Assembly (NCBI GenBank): GCA_037039925.1
Contig: JAXRKP010000618.1
Span: 7,501-71,500, forward strand
Direction of reading: 5' to 3'
From: Doris montereyensis
Taxonomy: Eukaryota; Mollusca; Gastropoda; Nudibranchia; Dorididae
DNA: 64,000 nucleotides
This document shows, piece by piece, positions 45,675 to 57,200 of this stretch (positions are counted from its first letter, which is position 1; each line of letters starts with the position of its first letter). The position numbers and the translations under genes were made by a program. Under the pieces are notes generated by a model. That model was given only the letters and a program-made list of their open reading frames with translations. It did not search any database and was not told the DNA's origin.

Positions 45675-45775
45675 ATTGAAATTTACCCCATCCACCGTGT
45701 GCAGTGATCACAGGGGTGATTTCAGCAAACACAACGAGAGGAAAGACTACCTTGAAAGAGTGAGAGAGAAAAAAA
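45675..45775 (+). repeat. SINE-D fragment (+)
   Basis: TTGAAATTTACCCCATCCAC through CTTGAAAGAGTGAGAGAG; diverged. Confidence 0.6.
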
Positions 45776-45776
45776 A

Positions 45777-46096
45777 GGACCTTCAAGTGGTGCTTGTCTA
45801 TCACAAGTTTTAGTCTCCAGCTAATGCTAGTACCCATTTGCACTCGAGTTAGTTTGCACCTGGGTCAATTTGCACCTTAATCAATTTACACCTGGGGCAA
45901 TTTGCACTTCAGTCAATGCTCACCTGTGTCAATTTTCACCTGAGTCAAGCAAGTGGGGAAAGGCCTGGTGTGTGTCGTTCCCCCAAGGAACACAACAAAA
46001 TCAGCTCTAGGTTGCCATGCAGGATTCAAACCCGGAACCTCATGTTATTCATAGTCCCAAGACTGGCAACTTAACCACTATGCCACCAATGCCACT
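45777..46096 (-). repeat. SINE-B copy (minus) with expanded middle
   Basis: Ends are ordinary B, but the CACCTGGGTCAATTTGCACC part is repeated in degenerate form five or six times (45,838-45,945). Confidence 0.75.
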
Positions 46097-46199
46097 CGTA
46101 CGAACGATTGAAGACACAATGACACAAAAATTTCTACTCTCTCCCTCAGACTTACTGTGTTTGTTTCTATCTGTTTCAAAACTCATGTTCACTGAAGCG

Positions 46200-46356
46200 C
46201 ATGTGTCCCACATTTTCCTACTTGACCCAGTTGCAAATCTTGAAGTTCTATTCCAAACGGCGATGTACTTTCACCTGTTCTGGTTCTGTTATAGAAACCT
46301 TGATAAGCTCCGGCTCTATAAGCAATAATATTAATAACTTTGAAGGAATTTTACTT
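46200..46356 (+). repeat. SINE-B 3' part (+)
   Basis: GATAAGCTCCGGCTCTATAA to CTTTGAAGGAATTTTAC, diverged. Confidence 0.55.
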
Positions 46357-46904
46357 GACTACTCAATCATAACCCCAAAACTAAAAGCCTGATTTCATGA
46401 AATGAAATATTCAGTAATTTCCGCATGGCAAATTAGCGTACAGGATTTGCTTTTTCTAACTCCATCGTTCACTCATATTGTATTTTTAAATATGCTTACT
46501 TTTATAGGCCATAGTTTCGTATCTACCAAACCATTGACTGGAGTTTCATTAGCTCTTCCTCTGGACATCCATATATTAATTATTATTATTAATTATATTA
46601 TGAATATTCTATTAGTTGTTATCAGTATTATAAGTAGCAGTAGTGTTATTATAATTATTATTTATTATTGTTCTTTTTCTACTTCGACTCAATTTGATCT
46701 GAGTTTTTTACTGTTTTATGCTCATCTTATTTGCCCGACCAAATCTCTTTCTTAACAGTAACACTGCTAAACTTATTCTTTCAGTTTCACTTTAATGTCT
46801 TACACTTACACAATTTGCAACCCTGTTGTTGAATGAACTTTCTCTTTTAGGACTAGGCAGATTTTGGAGTACAAAATATGGAAAGGCAAGGAGGGAATGT
46901 TATA
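46357..46904. other. intergenic, nothing recognised
   Basis: AT-rich; an open frame of 117 codons at 46,402-46,755 is hydrophobic because of ATT/TTA-rich DNA and has no protein-like signature. Confidence 0.4.
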
Positions 46905-46920
46905 GCAACAACCAGAGAGG

Positions 46921-46951
<31 letters not shown>

Positions 46952-47035
46952 GGGAGAGAGAGAGAGAGAGAGAGAGGGGAGGGGAGAGAGGGGTGAAGGG
47001 GGAGAGAGGGAGGGGGAGAGAGAGAGAAAAAGAAT
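46905..47035 (+). repeat. GA / G-rich simple tract
   Basis: GA dinucleotides, a run of 14 G, and GGGGAGAG variants. Confidence 0.95.
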
Positions 47036-48575
47036 GCTTGTGTGTTTGGGGGAAGGGGTGATGATGTAAGCTTGCTGAATTCAGAACACATACTTATTTA
47101 CCGGAAAGACTCAAGAGAATTGTTCAACCTGACCACTGTCAGTGTCAGGCAGGGCACGAAAAACACCTTGCCGCCACCTTATGATCGAGAAGCTGCGATT
47201 ATCTTATCTCTGAACCACACCATATGCATGTCCAGTCATAATGTTGTATGGAGGCTGTTCATTTTGAGTTGCGTCACAACGAGTACATTCATGGCACCCT
47301 GAGCCATCTGCCCCCTCCTCCCCCAGCGTAATACCACTGCTCAACATTTACAAGTCTTGCTGATCTTCTACCCCCCTCCCCCCTTATTTGCCTAGAATTC
47401 TTATTTACCTCATCAGTAGAACTTTTGAATGCTTGACATTACAAAACCATTATCGTCTTTCAAACACTATTGTAGTCTTTATTTGATCTTATTTTGTGAT
47501 GGTAATGGTAGTATTACTATTATTATTGACATTAATGTGGTAAAATGTGTCTGTTGACATTGTCAGTTTTATTTGTTGTTATCAAGCATTTTTGCTGAAG
47601 GACAATTCAATTGACTGCTTTTTTAAATCATGTTGTCAATCACCTAGATTTGTGTCACAATAAATATTTTATTTGAAAAAAACCACATTGCCGTAATGAA
47701 CGATAAAGATAAGATTTATAGTCTGTCCCCACTGAAGTGCAGGCACATTGACTTTACATTGTGGATGAAATTTATTATATTATATATATCTAGTGATTTT
47801 AACCCGAATTAAGTCACAACTTTCCCGACATCAAGTGTCTGGACCGACTGTGGGCAAATGACGTCAAAGTTTATGGCATGTTGATAACATTAACAATCGC
47901 TCCTTTTACTAGTAGTAGTGTATTTGACAAGAATGTGAGTTAGGCCCAAATGGAAGCCAGCTCTCAAAGATGCACCAATGGGCCCAAATAGGCTGTTCCA
48001 ATATTATGTTATTATCATTACCACGTATAGTATCATTTAGTATTAATAGATCTTGAGTTTTTCTATATATTTGATATTTTAAACCTTTCCATATTTATTA
48101 TAACAGATTCTCATATTTACGTTTGTTAACGTTAACATAATGTACAATTGGAAAACAATCAAAACCGTTATTGTTTTGCAGATCTAAGCACCACCTCCTA
48201 GTCTCTTCACATAATAATAAATTAAATAAATATAGAATGTTGATATTTTAAATGCTGACCGGGTGGACAAAAATCTCATAAGACGAGTGAAATATATATC
48301 TGTAAATTTTTTGTAAAAGATCTGTTAAAAATTGTTTATAAATTTTTCTGTGTAAATTGTACAATTACAACAAAAATATGTTTTGTATGCATTATTATTA
48401 TATTTTAACCATTTCTGATTTTCCTGTAAAGATACAACTTTTTCAATACAGCTGATTTTTATCACAAACTCCTGATGGTTTTGTTTAGTTTCTGAATTGT
48501 ATGGCTGTTTTTGTCTGTTTAATTGAAATTTTCCCAGTCCACCATATGTGCTGATCTCAGGAAGAATTAAGGAGA
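47036..48575. other. intergenic unique region
   Basis: No gene or element recognised, apart from a possible AATAAA at 47,659-47,664 that could serve the + strand gene if its 3' UTR is about 2.2 kb long. Confidence 0.35.
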
Positions 48576-48582
48576 GGTTTTT

Positions 48583-48885
48583 TATTTGATTTGATTTACC
48601 CACATCCACAACTATGGTGATCTATGGTTTTTAAGTAGAATTTTAAAAATTTTGCCTTGACTGCTCTGTAATTAGCAAAGGAATCTTTAACGTAGTGTCA
48701 TCAATCTGCACACAGGACCTTTTAAATCAGCCATCTCCGATGGGACTAGGTGTTGATCCACCTACTTGGACCAGGGGTTAGATTTTGCTCGAAGATCGTG
48801 AATTTTTTTTTCCAACCGTTGACGGGCTCGAACCCACTATCTTTTTGTTGAGAGGCCGACACCTTGCCTCTGGAGTTCCGAGAAT
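48583..48885 (-). repeat. SINE-A copy (minus)
   Basis: Full-length, followed by a short family-D-like piece (AATTAAAAGGAAACATCAAT, 48,886-48,945). Confidence 0.8.
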
Positions 48886-49104
48886 TAAAAGGAAACATCA
48901 ATATGAAAGACAAGTTGAAAGAATAAGACCTGCCAGCACACTAATTACTGTCAGTGTCAGGTCAATGATAAAACATGAATCATGAATGAGACGTTTTCAT
49001 TTCATATACACACATACACTGTATGAACGGGAAACACCTACAACCACCCAAGTACCTAAAATCTAGTCTATAATATTAATAATAATAGCAAATACGTGTT
49101 ATTT

Positions 49105-49425
49105 TTATTTGAATTTCACACATCCACTATTTTGGCAATTTGCCCAAGACTGCCCTGTTGTTAAATAGCCTAAGGGATCCACAACGTGCACAGTGACGTG
49201 AACTGTACTCGGGACCTTTTCATCATCCGTCGTCTAACGGTTTTTGATTTGATTTGATTTGATTTGCCCACATCCACAACTACGGTGATCTCAGGATTTT
49301 CGGTAGGATTTTTAAATTTTGCACGGACTGCCCCTGTAAACAGCTAAAAGATCTTTAACGTACAGAGTGTTGTGATCTGTACACAAGACCTTTTTATCGT
49401 CCGTCTCAAATGAGACTAGGTGTCA
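49105..49425 (-). repeat. two truncated SINE-A copies (minus) in tandem
   Basis: A partial copy (49,105-49,240) is followed by a second tail (GATTTGATTTGATTTGATTT at 49,243) and body up to GAGACTAGGTGTC. The head of the second is missing; the next array starts at that break. Confidence 0.7.
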
Positions 49426-50935
49426 AGGAAAGTAACCACAAGTGAAAGGAAAGTAACCACAAGAGTGAAAGGAAAGTAACCACAAGATGAAAGGAAAGTA
49501 ACCACAAGATGAAAGGAAAGTAAGCACAAGATGAAAGGAAAGTAACCACAAGATGAAAGAGTGAAGGGGGAAAGTAACCACAAGATGAAAGAGTGAAGGG
49601 AAAGTAACCACAAGATGAAAGAGTGAAGGGAAGTAACCACAAGATGAAAGAGTGAAAGGAAAGTAACCACAAGATGAAAGAGTGAAAGGAAAGTAACCAC
49701 AATATGAGAGTGAAGGGAAAGTAACCACAAGATGAAAGAGTGAAAGGAAAGTAACCACAATATGAAAGAGTGAAGGGAAAGTAACCACAATATGAAAGAG
49801 TGAAGGGAAAGTAACCAAAAGATGAAAGTAAAGATGAAAGATGAAAGAAAGTAACCACAAGATGAAGAGGAAAGTAACCACAAGATGAAAAAGTGAAAGG
49901 AAAGTAACCACAAGATGAAAGAGTGAAAGGAAAGTAACCACAAGATGAAAGAGTGAAAGGAAAGTAACACAAGATGAAAGAGTGAAAGGAAAGTAACCAC
50001 AAGATGAAAGAGTGAAAGGAAAGTAACCACAAGATGAAAGATGAAGGGAAAGTAACCACAAGATGAAAGAGTGAAAGGAAAGTAACCACAAGATGAAAGA
50101 GTGAAGGGAAAGTAACCACAAGATGAAAGAGTGAAGGAAAGTAACCACAAGATGAAAGAGTGAAGGGAAAGTAACCACAAGATGAAAGAGTGAAAGGAAA
50201 GTAAATACAAGATGAAAGAGTGAAAGGAAAGTAACACAACAAGAGGGAAAGTAACCACAAGATGAAAAGTGAAGGAAAGTAACCACAAGATGAAAGAGTG
50301 AAAGGAAAGTAACCACAAGATGAAAGAGTGAAGGGAAAGTAACCACAAGATGAAAGAGTGAAGGGAAAGTAACCACAAGATGAAAGAGTGAAGAGGGAAA
50401 GTAACCACAAGATGAAAGAGTGAAGGAAAGTAACCACAAGATGAAAGAGTGAAGGGAAAAAGTAACCACAAGATGAAAGTAACCACAAGATGAAAGTAAC
50501 CACAAGATGAAAGAGTGAAAGGAAAGTAACCACAAGATGAAAGAGTGAAAGGAAAGTAACCACAAGATGAAAGAGTGAAGGGAAAGTAACCACAAGATGA
50601 AAGAGTGAAGGGAAAGTAACCACAAGATGAAAGAGTGAAGGGAAAGTAACCACAAGATGAAAGAGTGAAAGGAAAGTAACCACAAGATGAAAGAGTGAAG
50701 AGGAAAGTAACCACAAGATGAAAGAGTGAAGGGAAAGTAACCACAAGATGAAAGAGTGAAAGGAAAGTAACCACAAGATGAAAGAGTGAAAGGAAAGTAA
50801 CCACAAGATGAAAGAGAAAGAAAGTAACCACAAGATGAAGAAAGGAAAGTAACCACAAGATGAAAGAGTGAAAGGAAAGTAACCACAAGATGGAAAGATA
50901 GGTGAAAGAATTAAAAGGAAAGTAGGACCTACTAG
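49426..50935 (+). repeat. 29-30 bp minisatellite seeded from SINE-D
   Basis: About 50 units of GAAAGTAACCACAAGATGAA plus AGAGTGAAAG. It exits into GGAAAGTAGGACCTACTAGT, the natural continuation of family D, so the unit is the D segment between AACAGCAAGATGAAAG and GGAAAG. Three overlapping frames of over 470 codons on the minus strand are products of the repeat. Confidence 0.95.
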
Positions 50936-51227
50936 TAGCCACCCCCCAACCTACCACACACTCATATTAATCGTTCTTTCACTCTTTCAGTGCACTTCAA
51001 AAAGAGGAAAAATTATATATGTGTACAAATGAATATGCTAAAGCAACAACTTTTTAAAGCATGTAACATTTTATTGAACAAATTCAATTAATCTTTCTCA
51101 CATATGACAAATATCATAGCAGTTTTTATTCCCATGAAAAGAAATGTTTTGTAACATGAAAATCAACGCAAAAATGCTAGTAAACCAATGAACATGAAAG
51201 GGCAGTTGTCGTAGTTGTCTTGTCTCA
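50936..51227. other. 3' flank of NASP
   Basis: Unique; includes the NASP 3' UTR on the minus strand. Confidence 0.5.
51070..51075 (-). promoter_or_regulatory. polyadenylation signal of NASP
   Basis: TTTATT on + is AATAAA on the minus strand, about 155 bases after the NASP stop codon. A second possible site is at about 51,126. Confidence 0.45.
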
Positions 51228-51266
51228 TTAGGATGCCATCGGCTCTGCTGCTGTGGCACCTTTTTC
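51228..51266 (-). CDS. NASP: NASP exon 11 (last)
   Basis: Thirteen codons, EKGATAAEPMAS and TAA. TTTCAG acceptor; phase 0 with the preceding exon. Confidence 0.8.
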   Translation of the reverse strand, partial: EKGATAAEPMAS

Positions 51267-54200
51267 CTGAAATTAAAAAAAAAGTTATGAACTAATACAT
51301 CAACAAATTTAAGTCAGTATCACTAATCAGTGGTTTTTCATCTTTTCCTCCCGACCCCAAAAATCATGACGGCACTTGTTTAGAACCCTGGTTAATCCAT
51401 GTTTTTTCATGATGTACGCTTAGGAAAGGTACTTAACTCTTGCTTTCCTCACTCGACTCGTCGTGAATGAGTATCCAGCTGTAAGCAAAAAAAGATTCTG
51501 TCAGTGGGCTAGTACAAAGCACCCAATAGGCTGATGTACTGTATGCTTCCCAGGGAGTTGAGGATTTTGAATAATAAAATGGGCTGCTGGGGGATAAATG
51601 ATGTAGTGGAAGAGCGGGGCGTGGACCGAAAGTCCATCTTTTTATATTTTATTTTTACCTCTGGTTTTTCCACATGTCCATTGACTGTTTCTTCTTTCTT
51701 TTCTTCTTTCTTTTCTTCACTAGTCACGTCATCCCCTTTAACCTCTTTACATATCTTCTTGGAATCGACTTCTGGGGTGCGTTTTCTTCCTCTGGTTTCC
51801 TCTGCGAACATACAAAGTGGGAAAACTTTTTTAAATTTTTTAAAAATTAAAAAAGAAAGATTTCACAAAATGTATGCCCCAAAAATATTCACAAGAAAAC
51901 CAGAGCAGAAAGTAAAATCGCACGGATAAACAGTATAACATACTTTCGAGTTTCAAGCTCGCAATATGTTTTACGACAATAAAGTTATTAATTTTCAACC
52001 AATTACCTTTTTCTCACCAAATGAGCAATGTCTGAGGCCTTTCTCTGGATAGAAGGAAAACAAAGAAAAGTGTTGGAATAAAACAGCAGATTAAAAAAGA
52101 CATCCAAACAGAAAACAAAATTCAATCATCCATAGCCGTAAAGCGTTCTTCAAACCTGCGTCATTTCATTACGTTATTTATGGATTTGATTCATTGTTTT
52201 CGGGGTGAATAGAGAGTAAACAGCACGATGAAAGAAAGGTGCAGGAGTAAAAGGAAAGAAGTAGGACCTACCAGCAGAACCCGCCACCAGCCCATGTTTG
52301 TGGATCATGCCTACTTACAGCCAATGACCATAAAGGGTTCATTTTTAACACATTGAAACTAAGATTTCTCTTCAGCAATGACTTTGTATCACCTCAAAAT
52401 GATATTTTCATACGTGATTCAAAATTTTAACGCAAAAAAAAACAGCCGCCATCTTAGATTTTTTCCACAAAAATTTCTGCCCTATTAAGTCAGTAACAGC
52501 TGGTACAATATGGGTCAAACTTTGCCGACATCTTCTTACACCCTTTATCTTCTGAGGATTTTGGATAGAACGTCCTTTTTTCTTTTGTATTAACCATTTG
52601 CCCTTGCTGAATTGAATCAAATATTCCATATTTTATAGCATAAAAGGAGACTCTGAGGATTTTTTGATTACATATCAAAAACTTTTCTGTCAACAGTCGA
52701 AGAAGTTAGTGATCATACGATTGCAAACGAAAGGAGTGGACAGGACTGTTCACAATAGGCAATGCAAACCACTCGTCTCCAAGTGCTTGCATGCACCCCC
52801 ACCCAGGTACCTGGACGATAGAGCTGGGTCAGACTCAATTCTCCAAGTGCTTGCATGCAGTCCGAGCTGGGTCAGACTCAATTTCTAACCCTAACCCTAA
52901 ACCCCCACCCCTAAACCCCCAACAGTTGGGAGTGTACAATGCACTAACTCATTTCAAAACAGCATTGTAGAATCTAGAATCTACTAAAATAGAAAGATAA
53001 GTAATACTTTTATAGAAAGAGGATGTCCGCGGAAAACATTCCTCAAACTACTGAAAGTCTTCCAATGTAAATTTACAATAAACTATGAACTTGTACTACC
53101 AGCTGGCAACAGAGAGAACTGGAGGGACTCGATCATCACTGTCTGTACCAGACCTGACACATGCTGGTGACATTAGCATAACTGAATGTAAGAATTTAAG
53201 GACATAGGACTGACCTCTCCATTTTCATCCACTTTTTGACTACTGCTACTGCTGCTCACACCTGCGTCTGTTTTGAGAGTTGATGCGAAGCCCTGGAGAG
53301 GGGAGAAAAAATAATTTCATTTACTGAGCTACAACACATTTTGATTTGATTTTGCTTTACCCACATCTACACCAAAGATATCTTGGCAGGATTTTTTTAC
53401 TACAAGGAAGAAAAAAAAAGATTCGGAATCAGCGCAATACACATCATGCACGTATTCCTGTCAGAGACAACATCAAGTGTCTCATCGGCCATTTTGTTCT
53501 CAGATCGATGTGTTGTTCGTCAAGATTGTGTAATGTAACAGCAAACCCAACACACGATTCTTAGTCCATTGTTGTCGATCGTGTTGTGCAGGGTCACAAC
53601 ACTGACTTGACAACACAATGGTTGACCTAATGGCAGCGCAATCGATTCGCCAGTCATTCCCACATGTAACAAGGGCTTTAGGAAAGTTACTTGATTTCCT
53701 CACTTGACTCAGGTGTAAATGAGTACACAGCTATAGGTAGAGAAAGATCCTGACAAAGTGTTGGTACGAAGTGCCTCACAGGCTGATATAGTGTATGTTC
53801 TCCAGGCACTTTGAATGGAATGACCTGCTGGGGGATAAATGATGTACTGTTGGTGAGTCATACTGACCATAAATCCATCTTTAAATTGAAGAAAGCATGA
53901 GCGTATTCCATTCAAACTGAAACAGATGGCATCGCGCTGCGTGACTACTTACGGTAGGAACCCGACTTAAGCCAAGGGCGGCTTTTGCCATTTCCATCAT
54001 CTGTGCCATGTCTCTCTGCTCTACCTTGGCATCTTCAATCTGAAGGAACAAAAAAGTGACACAAAGTCAGTCTATTTTTTTATATACAAAGGACAACAAT
54101 TGCATGCTTGTGACGACTATAAACACTGCTTTTAATTAGACAATAATTGAAACGATCCTCATAAAATGAGAGAAGAAATGTATCAGCCATGATAATAATC

Positions 54201-57200
54201 ACAGAAGCTTTTCCTGTAAACACACAAATAAAGATCAATTTTGAATTGAATGAGGTTGGTGGTCCCCAGTGATAAGGTTTTGACTTGTGGATCATAAGGT
54301 CCTGGGTTCAAATTTGTTTGTTTCTTTAAGTAACCCTGTCCACCATGGTGGTGATCTCAGGGTTCATAGCTGACTAATATTACTGACGACTGTCAGGCAC
54401 AACATAAATCACTTTTAATAATCAAAAGCTTATGTAAATATTTGTAAAATATAGTCAGTGTTAAAAATTGATACATATTTAGTACTCTAGATCTGTCGAT
54501 ATACTCCAATTTCTTTCAGAAGCGCAAAAATAGTTTCAAGATCATTATTCGAAAAAGTTTGTAAATGTTTCCCTCAGAATAACATTTCATCGTATATCGA
54601 TCAGATCAGAGCATCCTATTAAAATTTGTTTAATGGTAAAAAGGCAATCACAGGAGTGACATCATGGGTCAACAGGAAGGGTCAAAAGAAAGCCCTTGTG
54701 AGCATTTAATGACCAATATGTAAGCAACTTAAAACGCTCTTCTTTTCTATTTCTTACTTTTACATTTGGCCTTTTGTCGTTTTTAGAAATACTTCATGAA
54801 GTTTATTAACTTCTTGGTCCTCACCTCCTGCCAAGTTTTGTTAATGTAATTATTTACCAGAGCTTCAAGTCTGCATGCCTGGGTTCAAATCCTGGAAGTA
54901 CTAGGTTCGACATAATTTGTATTTCCCATGCAGTAATGAGTACCATAATATTTTATACAAAAGCATGAACATCCATTTTCCCTTTTCTTTTTTAAATAAA
55001 TGAATGTGTATGTCACTGCATTGGTCCGTGGCTTGCAATCGTATTACTAAAATCAGGAGCGATTTTTTCTGACCACATGTGTGTAACATATTCTAAAAAG
55101 ATTCATCTTACCCCAATTCCAACACATTTCTTATTCATACCTTGTTCTGCATTTCTGGAACCAACTCTCGAAGATCTTTAATCTCATCTTTGTATTTCTT
55201 CAAGGGATCGTCTTGCTGGTTTTCTGAATGAAAAAAAAAAGCATAATTTTTGTAAATGAGGTGTGTCACCATCTATCTAAGAGCATAACTGAGAAGACCT
55301 GATCTCTAAATTCAGCCCGACAGTCAATCTCAGAGCAAATATAAGACGTGTTTATTCAAGGAACTATCCCGTAATGGGTGATTTGAGGGGAGATGAAACT
55401 GCAAGATGAAAGACATGTGAAAGAGTGAAAGGAAAGGATTAAGACCTATCAATAGTTGCCTTCAACCAAACAGGAGCAATTTGAGAATAGCAAAATACAA
55501 GATGGGATTTTTTATTTCATTTGATTTTATCCACATCAACTAAGGTCATCTCAGGATTTTCGCTGATTTTTTAATTTTGCCCGGACACCCAAGGGAAAGT
55601 GTTGTGGTCTGCACACAAGCCCGCTTTTATCATCAGCCTCCAATGTGACTAGGTGTCGATCTACCTCCCTGAACCGGAAAGACCTGAGACCATAATTTTC
55701 CTCACACAAAATACAGCATTGTAGAATGAGATCACTAGGGTTAAAATAATACTTTTTTTTTTTTCTTTTCTTCTATCTTATTCGTTTACCTTTATTCTCT
55801 GGAACTTCTTCCTCTTCCACAAGTTTCATTAGAGATGCTGCAAGCAACAACAATAATAGATAAATACATTTTTAAATATTAGGCAACTAAGACATTTAAA
55901 TTTTGTAAAAGTATGCAAAATATTCTCATTTCAAAACTGTAAAAACACATTTTCCTTCATTTATTCAACCTCTTCAATAAGCTATCACCTTTTTTCTATA
56001 AAGTTGCTCATGAAAACTTTTGATTCAACAACAATGTTATAAACCTAAAATTAACAAATCGTGTACAATTAACAATTAGATGAGAGAAAAATGGCGCCTG
56101 TAACTCTGCTGACGCATCTTCTAACTTCCGTTTTTTTCATTTATTGTTTTCCTTCATTTCAAATGACAAATCCAATCAATTTAATCCAGTTAAAATATAT
56201 ATACACACATATCTATACCTATATCTGTAAAAAAATTCTAAATCTCAGATCGAGATGCAGTCACAAACATTTTACGCCTCGACTTAACCCTCAGGGTTTA
56301 TGATAGAATTAACTACGGAATGAAAGGAACAGACAACTCGTTTTTGCTGGCAAGATGCTGTGGTGTTGACACAAAAGCAAGTCTTGGGTTCCAGTGTCAA
56401 TTTTAGTACAGAGTTTTCTAAAGCCATTAGGATTCATTGAAATTTACCCCGTCCACAATTGTGGTGATCTCAAGGTGAATTCAGAGGAAACAGCAAGTTG
56501 AAAGATAAGAGAAAGAAAGAAAGGAAAGGAGTATGACCTACCAGCATCACCTGTCAACCGCCGCTTTTACAGTCAAATTCAGAACAATGCATTCTAGGAT
56601 AAAATTATAAAGATCTATGAGGAATACAATGGTGATATTCATTATTAAACTCGAAGGGCTCAGAATAGTGAAACAATAATTAAATTTAGAATACTTAGCT
56701 GCCAACCTTTCCAAATCGAAAAACAGATTCTTGACCACACAAACTAATTTTCGACTTGCACAATGCCTCGTGACATTCAAGACAACATTGATGATTTAAC
56801 TTGAATTCACCTCCTTTAATGGTAAATTTGCCATTCTGGCTAAGCACAATGGTAGTTTTGCTAACTCGGAGTGACCTCTCCAGATTTTCATCCCAATCTC
56901 TCTGGAGTCTCTGCTCTGCTGTTAACTTACGGTGTCTTTGTCAAATTACAATTAACCCTCATGCATACTTTTCTAGATAAATACAGGCTTACAGACTCCC
57001 AAGTCATCAGAATGTAATAAATAAGTTTGTTTTCTGTTTAGTGTTTGGCAGCTATGAGAAAATAGGTTAACCCAGGTAACATGGAAGTGGCCTCAGCTAG
57101 AAATACGTAATTACGTGTCGGCCTACCTATTCTGGCTTCTATAACTGTCACTGCCCCTTGGTAGTGTATGATGGATTTTTCAAAGTCCTTCCCCAGGCCA

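Noticed and set aside
46402..46755. 117-codon hydrophobic frame as a membrane protein
   Set aside because: Ile/Ser runs come from ATT/TTA-rich simple DNA; no neighbouring exon or conserved motif.
49406..50957. Three minus-strand frames of 475-513 codons
   Set aside because: All three frames of a 29-30 bp repeat without stop codons; all encode the same shuffled FHLVVTF/SFILWLLS units.
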